From positions 1,674,001-1,738,000 of the forward strand of contig CP046174.1 of assembly GCA_017161075.1 (NCBI GenBank): DNA of 64,000 nt. The letters are read 5' to 3'. This document shows, piece after piece, positions 1-8,995 of this stretch. Both the position numbers and the translations under genes were made by a program. Under the pieces are notes generated by a model, which saw nothing but the letters and a program-made list of their open reading frames with translations, was not told the DNA's origin and did no database searches. Each line of letters starts with the position of its first letter. Within the stretch, counting starts at the first letter, position 1. The stretch comes from Erysipelotrichaceae bacterium 66202529. GTDB taxonomy: Bacteria > Bacillota_I > Bacilli_A > Erysipelotrichales > Erysipelotrichaceae.

Positions 1-1
1 G

Positions 2-97
2 GTCCATGCACAGGATCACTATATGACCAGCCAGCTGGCAAGAGATGTGATTGAAGCACTGGTTGATGTTTTTGAAGCAAAAGAGGGAGGAAACTAA
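2..97 (+). CDS. PTS lactose/cellobiose-family IIA component, C-terminal end only
   Basis: The window opens inside a gene; only the last 31 codons are present, ending in TAA one base before the next start codon. The peptide begins VHAQDHYMTSQLARD, which matches the IIA-lac family segment around the phosphorylated histidine (family pattern VHAQDHLMT). In the family this cytoplasmic subunit takes phosphate from HPr and hands it to IIB. The IIB and IIC genes follow directly, so all three belong to one transporter operon. Which sugar is carried cannot be read from this fragment. Confidence 0.85.
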   Translation, partial: VHAQDHYMTSQLARDVIEALVDVFEAKEGGN

Positions 98-98
98 C

Positions 99-431
99 AT
101 GAGAATTTTATTATGCTGCGCAGGTGGTTTTTCCACCAATATGCTGATGCAGAACATGAAAAAGGTCGTAAAGGAAAGCGCAAAGCTGAACGAAGAGGAT
201 TTTAAGTTTACAGCGATTCCTGCAGACTCTCTGGAGGAGGAAATCGATAACTGGGATGTGGTTCTGGTCGGGCCGCAGGTATCTCATAAAATTGATTTTA
301 TCGAGGCTGTATGCAAACCGAAAAACGTACCGTTTGCCGTAATCGACAAGGATGTATACGGACAGATGGACGGAGCCACGGTATTAAAGCTGGCACTGGT
401 GACACACAAAAAGCATCAGATGGGAAAATAA
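99..431 (+). CDS. PTS lactose/cellobiose-family IIB component
   Basis: A 110-residue cytoplasmic phosphocarrier that passes phosphate from IIA to the sugar entering through IIC. The ATG at 99 is used because GGAGG lies just upstream within the end of the IIA gene; a longer in-frame start at 51 would lie inside IIA. The N-terminus MRILLCCAGGFSTNML fits the family's phosphocysteine loop (CSAGMSTS), with Cys7 aligning to the catalytic cysteine without gaps; Cys6 beside it is an oddity. The length is normal for the family (about 100-110 aa). Neighbours are IIA (1-base gap) and IIC (41-base gap). Chitobiose, cellobiose and lichenan are all possible substrates. Confidence 0.9.
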   Translation: MRILLCCAGGFSTNMLMQNMKKVVKESAKLNEEDFKFTAIPADSLEEEIDNWDVVLVGPQVSHKIDFIEAVCKPKNVPFAVIDKDVYGQMDGATVLKLALVTHKKHQMGK

Positions 432-472
432 TTCACGATTGTATAGTATATAAGAAAAGAAAGGAACCTAGT

Positions 473-1807
473 ATGTTTAATAAATTTGAGGCCTTTATGA
501 ACAAATGGCTGATGCCGATTGCTCAAAAAGTAGATAAACAGCGCCATCTGAGTGCCATTAAGGCATCCATGGTCGCAATGACACCATTCACGATTCTGGG
601 GAGCTTCTTCGCCATTATCCCTGCTTTACCAAATATGATTGGAGAGAATAACGCATTCAGTCAGTTCATTCTGAACAATGCGGAGCTGCTTGACCTGCCG
701 GTTACCTTATCCATCGGTATGATGAGTGTATATGTAACCATGTGTATCGCATACAACCTGGGAAATCATTACAAGCTGTATATTCCCGGCTGTATCACTC
801 TGTCCACCTTTGCTTTCCTGTTTGTAGCTGCTGAAAACGTTGAGGGCGGTATCAGCATTACGAACTTCGGAGCCAAGGGTCTGTTCTGTGCCATGCTGGT
901 TGGTATGGCTGCCACGGAGCTGTATCGTTTCTGTAAGGAAAGAAATTTGACTGTCCGCATGCCGGAGGGGGTACCGGACTTCGTATCCAAATCCTTTGAG
1001 CTGATTCCTACGACGATTATCGTTGCCGGAACCTTCATCGCTGTACGTTTCTTCTCTCAGCAGATTTTCGGAGCACTGCCTCCACAGATTCTGACACAAT
1101 TTTTAGCACCGCTGGTTGGTTCTATGGATAATCCATGGGCAGTATTGTTCCTGCATTTCATGATCTGTCTGATTTTCTTCTTTGGTATTCATTCCTCTGT
1201 ATTCGGCCCGATCACACGTCCGATCATGGCTACCTTTATTGCAGAAAATATCAGAGCTATGCAGCAGGGCAATCCGCTGCCGCACTTCTATACAGCGGGT
1301 ACCTCCAGTGCCTTCTTCGGATTCACCGGTGCCGGTATTACCATCGGCTGTGTTGTGGCGTGTATGCTATCCAAATCCAAGCGTTACCGCAAAATCGGGC
1401 AGGTTGCCTTGTTCCCGTCCCTGTTTGGTATCAATGAGCCGATTCTCTTTGGTGCACCAATTATTCTGAATCCGATCATGTTTATCCCATTCGTATTCGG
1501 TGGTGCCATCATCGGTACGATGCCAATGTTTTTGATGCACTATGGTCTGCTGGATAAGCCGTTCTTCGATCCTCCTTATGTTGGAGTATTCCTGGAGGGC
1601 TTCCTGACCAACGGAGACTGGAGAGTCATTCTGGCATGTGGTGCACAGCTGATCCTTGCTATTCTGCTCTATCTGCCGTTCTTCAAAATTATGGAGCGTC
1701 AGGAGCTGCGCGAGGAGGAAGCAAGAGCCAAGAAAGCTGAGGAAGCAAAAAACATCTTCTCTGAGGATGAGGAGGCTTTACTGAACGATTTGGATCTTGA
1801 TTTCTAA
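473..1807 (+). CDS. PTS lactose/cellobiose-family IIC permease
   Basis: A 444-residue polytopic membrane protein that translocates the sugar while IIB phosphorylates it. The start at 473 (MFNKFEAFMNKWLMPIAQKV) has AAGGAA at a good distance; an upstream in-frame start would overlap IIB. Many hydrophobic segments are visible from about residue 30 to 410. The conserved LFGINEPILFGAPIILNP-type segment, which carries the family's sugar-binding/phosphorylation site, lies near residue 325. The C-terminus is a charged helix rich in E, A and K. Length and motifs are typical of the cellobiose/diacetylchitobiose IIC group. Expression is probably shared with IIA/IIB. Substrate is not assigned. Confidence 0.92.
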   Translation: MFNKFEAFMNKWLMPIAQKVDKQRHLSAIKASMVAMTPFTILGSFFAIIPALPNMIGENNAFSQFILNNAELLDLPVTLSIGMMSVYVTMCIAYNLGNHYKLYIPGCITLSTFAFLFVAAENVEGGISITNFGAKGLFCAMLVGMAATELYRFCKERNLTVRMPEGVPDFVSKSFELIPTTIIVAGTFIAVRFFSQQIFGALPPQILTQFLAPLVGSMDNPWAVLFLHFMICLIFFFGIHSSVFGPITRPIMATFIAENIRAMQQGNPLPHFYTAGTSSAFFGFTGAGITIGCVVACMLSKSKRYRKIGQVALFPSLFGINEPILFGAPIILNPIMFIPFVFGGAIIGTMPMFLMHYGLLDKPFFDPPYVGVFLEGFLTNGDWRVILACGAQLILAILLYLPFFKIMERQELREEEARAKKAEEAKNIFSEDEEALLNDLDLDF

Positions 1808-1819
1808 AAAACAAGCACA

Positions 1820-1841
1820 GCGGCATCCTTACGGGTGCCGC
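1820..1841 (+). terminator. Hairpin between IIC and the peptidase gene
   Basis: A nine-base-pair stem (GCGGCATCC / GGGTGCCGC, one G-T pair) with a TTAC loop follows the IIC stop codon. Only three T residues follow, so it is probably a weak or partial terminator, or an mRNA-stabilising hairpin that lowers expression of the genes downstream. Confidence 0.5.
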
Positions 1842-1863
1842 TTTCCATAAAGGAGGAAGCAGT

Positions 1864-2931
1864 ATGCAAAGAATACAGAAAATCCGCTCAATTCTGGATG
1901 AAAAACAAATCGACGCCATTTTAATCAAAAGCCGTTCCAATAAACGCTACCTGGGAGCACTTACAGGCAGCGGTGTCAAGGTGCTCGTCACAAGGGATGC
2001 GCTGTATCAGATTATGGATGGCCGCTATAGTAATGAGGCAAGGGAAACAACCAGCGGCTTTACCCTTATTGTACACGACCAGGGAACAAGCTATTTAACA
2101 GAGGTACAGCGTATTGTTGGAAACGGTGCACGTCTTGGCATCGAGGCCAATCAGGTGCTGGTAAAGGAATATCTTTCCATGCAATCATTTGGCTTTGAAA
2201 CCGTACTGCTGGAACAGGAGCTGGAGGCAGCGCGCCGTTGTAAGGATGCCCAGGAAATCGCACTAGTACGCAAGGCCTGTGCAATCACGGATGCTATTTT
2301 TCAGGAAACGATCACTACGATTCGTATTGGCATGAAGGAAACGGAGGTCAGTGCGCTGCTGCAATATCTGGCAATCAAAAACGGTGCCAGTGGAATGGCA
2401 TTTGATACGATCGTTGCCAGTGGGGTACGCGGAAGTATGCCGCATGGCCGTCCGAGTGAGAAAACCTTTGCGGCTCATGAATGTATCACGATTGATTTTG
2501 GTATCACCTATCAGGGCTATCAGTCCGATATGACCAGAACGATTTGTATCGGGGAACCCAAGCCGGAAATGAAGAAGATATATGATATTGTTCTGGAAGC
2601 ACAGTGCGCCGGAGTCGCCTTTATCCGCAGCGGTGTAAAGGGGAAGGATGTGGATGCCCATGTACGCAGCATAATTGCCGGCTATGGCTATGGGGAATAT
2701 TTCACGCACGGACTCGGTCATGGCATGGGAATGGGGGATGGTGAGCTGCCGGTATTGAACCAGCGCAGTGAAACAGTTCTTGAGGAAGGAATGATTATGT
2801 CCTGTGAGCCTGGTATTTATGTGCCAGGTGTCGGCGGTGTGCGCATTGAGGACGATGTTCTGATTGAAAACGGCGTCGGTGTACCCCTGAATACTACAAC
2901 TAAAGAGCTTATCATACTGGAGGAAAAATAA
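1864..2931 (+). CDS. M24-family metallopeptidase (Xaa-Pro aminopeptidase/dipeptidase type)
   Basis: A 355-residue cytoplasmic peptidase expected to remove an N-terminal residue before proline. An N-terminal creatinase-like domain (about 1-125) is followed by the pita-bread catalytic domain (about 130-350). The five metal ligands of the family can be placed: Asp211 (IDFG), Asp222 (SDMT), His286 (HGLGHG), Glu315 (CEPG) and Glu329 (RIEDD). A strong AAAGGAGGAAG site precedes the ATG. It lies one base before the MalY-type gene, so the two are co-transcribed, and it follows the PTS genes by 56 bases. Whether it is a dipeptidase (PepQ) or an aminopeptidase (PepP) cannot be settled by motif. Confidence 0.92.
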   Translation: MQRIQKIRSILDEKQIDAILIKSRSNKRYLGALTGSGVKVLVTRDALYQIMDGRYSNEARETTSGFTLIVHDQGTSYLTEVQRIVGNGARLGIEANQVLVKEYLSMQSFGFETVLLEQELEAARRCKDAQEIALVRKACAITDAIFQETITTIRIGMKETEVSALLQYLAIKNGASGMAFDTIVASGVRGSMPHGRPSEKTFAAHECITIDFGITYQGYQSDMTRTICIGEPKPEMKKIYDIVLEAQCAGVAFIRSGVKGKDVDAHVRSIIAGYGYGEYFTHGLGHGMGMGDGELPVLNQRSETVLEEGMIMSCEPGIYVPGVGGVRIEDDVLIENGVGVPLNTTTKELIILEEK

Positions 2932-2932
2932 T

Positions 2933-4126
2933 ATGAAGTACGATTTTGATCACGTAATCAACCGCAAGCTCGGCAAATGCCGCAAGTGGGATAATACGAT
3001 TCTGAAAGAGAAATTCGGTTTGAATGAGAAAGCGATTCCCATGGATTTGGCAGATTTGGATTTTGAATGTGCTCCGGCAATCAAACAGGCGATGATCGAG
3101 CGTGCGGCTTTGGGGGATTATGGCTATACGTATACGTATGATGCTTATTATGATGCCCTGATCAGCTGGAATAAGCGCCGTTTTCATGTGGATATTGAAA
3201 AGGAATGGATCAAGCTGACCTTTGGAACCTGCGGTACCCTGCATTATATCGTGCAGTGCTTCTGTAAGGAAGGGGATGCCGTTATGATCAACACCCCGGC
3301 CTATGATCCGTTCGCAGAAGCGGTAGAGCGCGGCGGCTGTCGTCTGGTCTGTAATTCCCTGAAGCTGGAGAATATGCGGTATTATCTGGATTTTGAAACC
3401 ATGGAGCGCCAGATGGTTGAGGAGGATGTCAAGCTGTTTATCTTCTGTTCTCCGCAAAATCCAAGCGGCCGGGTATGGACAAAAAAGGAGCTTCATCAGC
3501 TCAGCGAGCTATGCTTAAAGCATAAGGTTCTGCTTGTATGTGATGAAATCCACCGGGATGTGATCTTCGAGCGTGAAGGCTTTACTACGCTGTGGAATGC
3601 CCATGATAAAATTGCGGATGCATCCATTATGTGTGTATCTCCGAATAAGGGCTTTAATTTGGGTGGCTTGAAATCCTCCTATATCATTGTTAAGAATAAG
3701 GAAATCCGGGAGCGGCTGCTGGCATACCTGCAAAAGGTCTATGTGACCAGTCCTCATGTGTTCGCCGTTCCTGCCATCGTTGCGGCTTATAACGATTCGG
3801 AAGAATGGCTGGATCAGCTGGCTACTTATATTGGTGAAAATTTCACCATTGTGTATGACTGGTTTGAAACACATATGCCTAAGGCGAAGGTGATGAAAAG
3901 TGATTCCAGCTTCCTGGCATGGATTGATATGCGCGATATATTCAAGAATGAAGAGGAAATGCAGAGCTTCTTTATCAAAGCCAATGTTTCTATGGTTGTC
4001 GGCAGCTATTTTGTGAAGGACGGCTATGGTTGGGTACGTCTGAACATCGGTACGCAGAAATCCATTTTGCAGGAAGCACTGCGCCGTATCGGAGATACCT
4101 GGACACAGTGGGATTCACATAAATAA
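2933..4126 (+). CDS. MalY/PatB-type PLP-dependent C-S lyase or aminotransferase
   Basis: A 397-residue fold-type I PLP enzyme. The cofactor lysine is Lys239 in SPNKGFNLGG; Asn177 (PQNPSGR) and Asp204 (CDEIH) fit the conserved cofactor contacts. The PNKGFNLGG signature and the MDLADLDFE start are typical of the MalY/PatB (cystathionine beta-lyase-like) subgroup, which cleaves C-S bonds of cystathionine or cysteine conjugates and in some bacteria also modulates sugar regulons. It begins one base after the peptidase stop codon, so translation is coupled. Its place after a PTS and a peptidase is reminiscent of the malX-malY arrangement in enterobacteria, but a regulatory role here is inference. 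Confidence 0.9.
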   Translation: MKYDFDHVINRKLGKCRKWDNTILKEKFGLNEKAIPMDLADLDFECAPAIKQAMIERAALGDYGYTYTYDAYYDALISWNKRRFHVDIEKEWIKLTFGTCGTLHYIVQCFCKEGDAVMINTPAYDPFAEAVERGGCRLVCNSLKLENMRYYLDFETMERQMVEEDVKLFIFCSPQNPSGRVWTKKELHQLSELCLKHKVLLVCDEIHRDVIFEREGFTTLWNAHDKIADASIMCVSPNKGFNLGGLKSSYIIVKNKEIRERLLAYLQKVYVTSPHVFAVPAIVAAYNDSEEWLDQLATYIGENFTIVYDWFETHMPKAKVMKSDSSFLAWIDMRDIFKNEEEMQSFFIKANVSMVVGSYFVKDGYGWVRLNIGTQKSILQEALRRIGDTWTQWDSHK

Positions 4127-4525
4127 CAGACGATGAAAGAGAAAAGAAGATCAACGATATAAGAAAATAATATAAAAAACGTGTTGAGCTTATCACTTTC
4201 AGATTGTATTGGAATACAACTGTAAGAGAATACAGCTTCCACAACGCATCCTATGCAAGTGCAGGTAAGAATACATTAAAAAAGAAGGAAAGCTCCTAGT
4301 ATTTATAGGAATATTCCTTCTTCTTTTGGTATTTCTTATCCATGGAATGAAAAGAGGAAGAACCTCAGCAAGGTTTCCTGCTTTTTATCCTGAATGATGC
4401 TGTCATAATCAAAGCCGCGTAAGGAATGCAAGCTACTCCTTCTATACCAGCACTTTTATTATATGCTCCTTTTGCGGTTCCCAATATTCGCTGGCTTACA
4501 GAGCATATAAAGCTTGCCTGCTGCC
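4127..4525. other. Convergent intergenic region, no gene seen
   Basis: This 399-base gap lies between the end of the rightward MalY-type gene and the end of the leftward lipoprotein gene. It holds the nested hairpin listed separately (4282-4323). Short reading frames exist on both strands, but none has a convincing ribosome site or a recognisable product. Confidence 0.6.
4282..4323. terminator. Bidirectional terminator between convergent genes
   Basis: AAGAAGGAA pairs with TTCCTTCTT, and an inner TCCTA pairs with TAGGA. The right side runs into a T-rich tail and the left side into an A-run, so the hairpin can stop transcripts from both directions. Confidence 0.65.
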
Positions 4526-4972
4526 TTAATCTGTCGTACAGACAAGACCCTGACTTTCATAGACCGCAACTGCTTTATCCAAAACGAAATCGGATGTATT
4601 TGCGGCAGTTAGAAAATCCATATCCTTCAGCTCCTGTGCATTGACATTGCGCAGATCGAAATGCAGCTTCTGCATGAATTTTTTTCCAGACACGGAAGCC
4701 TCATACTGCAGTCCTTTGATTTTGGAATATTCCTTTTGGCGCTCCTTGATACACGCTGCCATTTGCTTATCGCTGTAGCCATATGCGGCATAATCACTCT
4801 GTAGGAGTATGCTCTGTTCCTGGATTTGGTTATTTTCTGCCTTCAATGTTGTTGTGATGCTGGTATCCTGTAAGGTACCTTTGCAGGTAATCTGCTCGAT
4901 TACCTGCTTTTCTTTCTGTGTACAGCCGCTGACAATCATTAACAGAAGCACACCGAGAATTCGTTTCTTCAT
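4526..4972 (-). CDS. Small lipoprotein, YehR-like (DUF1307-type) family
   Basis: A 148-residue exported lipoprotein. The N-terminus MKKRILGVLLLMIVSGC gives a lipobox ending at Cys17. The start at 4972 is chosen because a TAGGA site precedes it and it gives a proper signal peptide; an earlier in-frame ATG adds 15 polar residues. The mature part contains the pattern ITCKGTLQDTSITTTLKAE and a C-terminal GLVCT, so two cysteines could form a disulfide. The same plan is seen in two further lipoproteins at 8470-8937 and 8996-9439. The family's function is not known. It may share a transcript with the diguanylate cyclase 57 bases upstream. Confidence 0.75.
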   Translation of the reverse strand: MKKRILGVLLLMIVSGCTQKEKQVIEQITCKGTLQDTSITTTLKAENNQIQEQSILLQSDYAAYGYSDKQMAACIKERQKEYSKIKGLQYEASVSGKKFMQKLHFDLRNVNAQELKDMDFLTAANTSDFVLDKAVAVYESQGLVCTTD

Positions 4973-5029
4973 CCTATCACTCCTATAGTTTAGTATGGGT
5001 TTCGTATCATTCCTCATGCAGCCGGAAAG

Positions 5030-6079
5030 CTAAATAGCGGTATGAAAGACAACCATCTGCTTCCCATTCCGTTTTCCCTGATATAACAGCTGATCTGCCT
5101 GATTGATCCAATGATCCAGAGAAAGCCCGGGCCTTCCCTGACAGATTCCAAAGGTCATCGTTACACATATGCTGTGGTGCTCATACATGAATGTATAGCT
5201 TTTCAGCCATTGGCAAAATTCTGTTAGCTGCTGTATGGCTTCCTCATCACTGGCATTGTGAAAATGAAAAACAAATTCCTCGCCACCCCAGCGGCAGATA
5301 AAGATATTCGGATCCAGCTTACTGCGCATAAGCTCAGCGAGCTCACGTAAAATGTGATCTCCGCAAATATGTCCATAGGTGTCGTTGATCAGCTTAAAAT
5401 CATCAATGTCTCCCATGGCGAGAAAGCTATGTGTGCTGTCGCATTGCGATATCCGTTTTTTCATGCAGCTGCGGTTATACAGCCCGGTCAGCTGATCATA
5501 ATCAGCAATTTGCAGTAAATCCTCATTTTGCTTGATTAAGGCTTCCTTTCCGATAATGGCGCTTGCCCGTGATACATAGGCCACGTACAGAATGATCACA
5601 AAGGCTCCTATACTGTTACAGATAAACAAAATGTTTAATAAAACAGCCCCATCTGCCGGCAATATGGGATCCTGTACATTGAGATGCAGAAGGAAAAAAG
5701 CCAGAATATGCAGTAGGGAGAATACGTAGGGAATGTAGGTTTTGCGGTAGGGACAAAAATATACAAGCGAAGCCATTCCTACAAGGAACAGGAAAAAAGC
5801 AGAATTCCATCCGAACAGTATCGTATGCGTGCTTACAAAGCAGATCGTTTCAAGGTGGATCAGCGATACCGCAGCTGCATATTTTTTCCTTTTTGTTACG
5901 AGCAGCAGCATGCCGATATAAAACAGCACGCTGCATATATTATAAAAGCAGGGAATTGCGAATTGCAGCATTCCCATCATCACCGCGTATACAGTATGCA
6001 GGACGATACCAAGACCTGTCAGATTGCGGTATACGAAGTGGATATAGTTAGTTTCATTATTTTGCGGCTTTATCAGCAT
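5030..6079 (-). CDS. Membrane diguanylate cyclase (GGDEF domain)
   Basis: A 349-residue protein: about six hydrophobic segments over residues 20-170, then a GGDEF domain from about 185. Typical landmarks are DYDQLTGLYNR (near 195), DIDDFKLINDTYGH and the catalytic GGEEF at 265-269. This domain makes cyclic di-GMP from two GTP. No RxxD inhibitory site is found five residues before GGEEF, so product inhibition at the I-site is probably absent. The gene lies downstream of the EAL gene (39-base gap) on the same strand, so a cyclase and a phosphodiesterase are likely co-expressed. The sensed signal is unknown; the N-terminal region matches no domain I recognise. Confidence 0.92.
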   Translation of the reverse strand: MLIKPQNNETNYIHFVYRNLTGLGIVLHTVYAVMMGMLQFAIPCFYNICSVLFYIGMLLLVTKRKKYAAAVSLIHLETICFVSTHTILFGWNSAFFLFLVGMASLVYFCPYRKTYIPYVFSLLHILAFFLLHLNVQDPILPADGAVLLNILFICNSIGAFVIILYVAYVSRASAIIGKEALIKQNEDLLQIADYDQLTGLYNRSCMKKRISQCDSTHSFLAMGDIDDFKLINDTYGHICGDHILRELAELMRSKLDPNIFICRWGGEEFVFHFHNASDEEAIQQLTEFCQWLKSYTFMYEHHSICVTMTFGICQGRPGLSLDHWINQADQLLYQGKRNGKQMVVFHTAI

Positions 6080-6118
6080 AGCCAGACCCTCCTGCCTGTG
6101 TAAATAAACCTTTTTTGC

Positions 6119-8209
6119 TTATCCATCCAACTGTCCATCCAGCAGCTTCTCAAATTCATGGACAGGAACCGGCTTGGAATATACATAGCCCTGAATCAGA
6201 TCACAGGTGGTATGCTTCAAAAATTCAACCTGCGGCACTGTTTCAATTCCTTCTGCCACTGTCGTCATATCCAGCTCCTTCGCCATGCGCAGCACACTGC
6301 GTATGATGATGTTTTCCTTTTCATTTGCCATGGATAAGGATGAGAAGAAGGCCTTGTCCAGCTTAATGGCATCTACGTCCAGATCCTTCAGAGAATTCAG
6401 GGTAGAGTAGCCGCATCCGAAGTCATCCATGGAACAGCGAAAGCCTGCGTCGTGGATTTTCTTAATGATTCTGGTAAACGTGTCAGGATCTTCGAAGACC
6501 ATCGTTTCTGTAAGCTCGATTTCCAAATATTCAAAGGGAACCGCATATTGCTCACGAAGACGGATATACGGTGTTAAAAAATCCATGCTCTGAAAATGCA
6601 CACGGGACATATTAACAGAAATCGGAAGCGGTGTTTTTCCTTCCTTCAGCCATTTGCTTAAAAGAGAGCAGGCCTTTTCAAACACATAAAGATCCAGCTG
6701 CAGTATGAATCCGTTTGTTTCAAACAGCGGAATAAAATCATTTGGCGGAATGAGTCCGTAATGAGGGTCGTTCCAGCGGATCAGTGCTTCCGCACCTGCA
6801 ATTTTCTTTGTCTGTACACTGACCTTCGGCTGTAAATAGACCTCAAATTCCTCATGCTTCAAGGCCTCCCGCATCCGGTTTTCCATATTTTTTTCAATGA
6901 ACATGCGATCGCGTATTTCATCTGAGTAATAGCTGCATACGCAAAGATCTGTATTTTTACTATGCTTGGCCTTAATAGCGGCATGTGCACGATCCTCCAT
7001 ATAGATAATCGGCAGGCAGGGCTCATGCACCGTATAAATTCCGGCAGAAAAGGTCAGATAATATTTATGTGAGGCTTCTGTATTAAAGGAATTGATATCC
7101 GCCACCATATGCTTCAGGCGCTGCTCGGTTTCCTCTTTCGTGTTGCATTTCATAAGGATGACGAAATTATCAGCGAACATACGGGCCGCATATTCATCCC
7201 TGTTTAAATGCTTTGTAATCTTATCATGAACATATTCCAGTGTGCGATCCCCCAAATCAACACCACCGATATCGTTCACAAGCTTGAATTTCTGCATATT
7301 CATCCAGATCATTTGATAGGTATCGCTTTCTGCCTGGCGGATGGATTCCTGAGCAACCATATCAAATTTTCTGCGGTTGAAGCCCTTTGTCACCTCGTCG
7401 GAATATGCAAGCTTATGCAGGGAATGGTTATATTCCTCCAGCTGTTCCTTCTGCCGCGTCAGCTCGGTGATATCGGTATATATGAGCAGATAGACAGGAT
7501 CGCCATTGATCCAGTCTACACATTGTGCATTCACATTGAAAAAACGCTTGCCTCCGGTATTGGAAACAGGGGAGATCATACAGCGGACAGACTCTCCTCT
7601 GCGTATGGCGGCATATTGTTTTTTTACCTCAAGCAGCCCGTTGTCTGCGTTCAAATCTTCAATGGAAAAGGAAAGCCTGGTTTTAAAATACTGATGGAAG
7701 CTGTCATTTCCTTCCATAAAAATAAGACTGTCAGCGGTTGCCCGATACTTGGCAATCAGTCCCGGGAAGTTATTCTGTGTGGCGTTCTTTTCGATTTTAG
7801 CCTGCATGAGGTCAGTGATATCCATCATAACGGAATAGGAAATCTGATAACCGTTTATGTATTCGTCAATAAAGGTGCCTATGAGCTTGATCCACAGCCT
7901 TCTTCCGCTTTTATGGCGCATGCGGCAGATACATTCATAGCGGTTTTTCCCCTCCTGCAGGGTTTTTACAACGATTTCATTCAGTGCCTCCCAATCCCCG
8001 GGATCATCCTTATAATACAGATCGGGCCGGTTTTGAAATTTCTGTTCGTATTCTGCTTTTTCATACCCGAACATATCATAATATCTGTTGTTTGCGGCAA
8101 CGAGTGTGAAATGCTCATCCAGCAGATGCTTACTGACACTGGCATTGAGAGATTCCATCAGGTACTGGTATTCAAGATCCTTTGATAACTCCGCGATGTT
8201 TGACTGCAT
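6119..8209 (-). CDS. PAS-PAS-GGDEF(degenerate)-EAL cyclic di-GMP phosphodiesterase
   Basis: A 696-residue soluble protein. Two PAS-like domains (about 15-135 and 150-250) precede a GGDEF domain whose catalytic motif is replaced by FADNF (345-349), so it is probably not a cyclase. The EAL domain is complete: EALIRW (474-479), ELTETM, DDFGCGYS and AEGIET are all present, so hydrolysis of cyclic di-GMP to pGpG is expected. The degenerate GGDEF domain may bind GTP as an activator, as known for some family members. There is no membrane segment. It is the first gene of the leftward pair with the diguanylate cyclase. Confidence 0.93.
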   Translation of the reverse strand: MQSNIAELSKDLEYQYLMESLNASVSKHLLDEHFTLVAANNRYYDMFGYEKAEYEQKFQNRPDLYYKDDPGDWEALNEIVVKTLQEGKNRYECICRMRHKSGRRLWIKLIGTFIDEYINGYQISYSVMMDITDLMQAKIEKNATQNNFPGLIAKYRATADSLIFMEGNDSFHQYFKTRLSFSIEDLNADNGLLEVKKQYAAIRRGESVRCMISPVSNTGGKRFFNVNAQCVDWINGDPVYLLIYTDITELTRQKEQLEEYNHSLHKLAYSDEVTKGFNRRKFDMVAQESIRQAESDTYQMIWMNMQKFKLVNDIGGVDLGDRTLEYVHDKITKHLNRDEYAARMFADNFVILMKCNTKEETEQRLKHMVADINSFNTEASHKYYLTFSAGIYTVHEPCLPIIYMEDRAHAAIKAKHSKNTDLCVCSYYSDEIRDRMFIEKNMENRMREALKHEEFEVYLQPKVSVQTKKIAGAEALIRWNDPHYGLIPPNDFIPLFETNGFILQLDLYVFEKACSLLSKWLKEGKTPLPISVNMSRVHFQSMDFLTPYIRLREQYAVPFEYLEIELTETMVFEDPDTFTRIIKKIHDAGFRCSMDDFGCGYSTLNSLKDLDVDAIKLDKAFFSSLSMANEKENIIIRSVLRMAKELDMTTVAEGIETVPQVEFLKHTTCDLIQGYVYSKPVPVHEFEKLLDGQLDG

Positions 8210-8393
8210 AGGTAGCCTCCTGATATTCTTTGTTTCATATCTGTAATTATATCACTATCTATGTAAAATTTATATGCAAAAAGGAGGAGTTATACAACAA
8301 AATAAAGGTAAAATGTCGATTTTTATAGGACTTATCAGATTTCAGTGAGTATTTTACTGTGTAGAAGTTTTCTGCCCGCAAAGCTATACAGGC

Positions 8394-8434
8394 AGAAAAA
8401 AAGCCCGCTTCTTACTTGCGTAAAAGGGAGCTTT
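8394..8434 (-). terminator. Terminator after the leftward lipoprotein gene
   Basis: Read on the minus strand, AAAGCTCCC pairs with GGGCTTT (one bulged base), followed by seven T residues. An alternative hairpin (TTTTCTGCC with GGCAGAAAA, 8369-8400) overlaps it. Confidence 0.5.
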
Positions 8435-8469
8435 TCTGCTTGCATCGTTCTTGTGTATAGTGTTAATGA

Positions 8470-8937
8470 TTACTTTTTACAGGTCAATCCGCTTTTTTCG
8501 ATGTTTTCCTTTGTCTTTTCCAGATCCATTACCATTTTCTTACCGCTCAGTGTCTGGTTGGTAAAGGTACCGTAATCCTTTGGATTGATTTCTGTAATAT
8601 CGAATACGATATTTTCGGTGATTGAGAATTTATCCTTATCCTCTTTTAAACTGTAGCTCATTCCCTCTACGCCCTTAGCCTTGCTTTCCAGAGAAGCAGC
8701 GCGCAGGGTTGGCAGCATTGCCTCATAGGTTTTCTTATCCGGTGCAACGATTACTGTTTTCTGATCCTGCTTCGTGATATTGTCACCCTGGTAATCAAAT
8801 TTAATCGTCTGTGTAATCGTGGAACCATTGGACTTCTGTTCAGCTGTACAGGTCATTGTTTTGGTTTCTTCTTTTCCGCTGGAGCAGCCTGCCAGAATGA
8901 CAGCTGCAAATGCGGCACATAATACTTTCTTCATCAT
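8470..8937 (-). CDS. Small lipoprotein, YehR-like (DUF1307-type) paralogue
   Basis: A 155-residue lipoprotein with the N-terminus MMKKVLCAAFAAVILAGC, giving lipidation at Cys18. The mature part begins SSGKEETKTMTCTAEQ and ends SGLTCKK, again with one cysteine near each end of the domain. Between them are beta-strand-like repeats such as SNGSTITQTIKFDYQGDNITKQDQK. AAGGAC precedes the start. It is 58 bases downstream of the third paralogue, so the two are a tandem duplication and probably one operon. Function is unknown for the family; surface location outside the membrane is the firm inference. Confidence 0.8.
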   Translation of the reverse strand: MMKKVLCAAFAAVILAGCSSGKEETKTMTCTAEQKSNGSTITQTIKFDYQGDNITKQDQKTVIVAPDKKTYEAMLPTLRAASLESKAKGVEGMSYSLKEDKDKFSITENIVFDITEINPKDYGTFTNQTLSGKKMVMDLEKTKENIEKSGLTCKK

Positions 8938-8995
8938 TGGTGTCCTTTCTACTTCTAATTAGGAAAAACTCAGAGCAGAATTCTGAGTTTCAGGA

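Noticed and set aside
7208..8185. A 325-codon open frame on the plus strand opposite the EAL phosphodiesterase gene
   Set aside because: It is antisense to a well-supported gene, has no ribosome site and its translation shows no domain.
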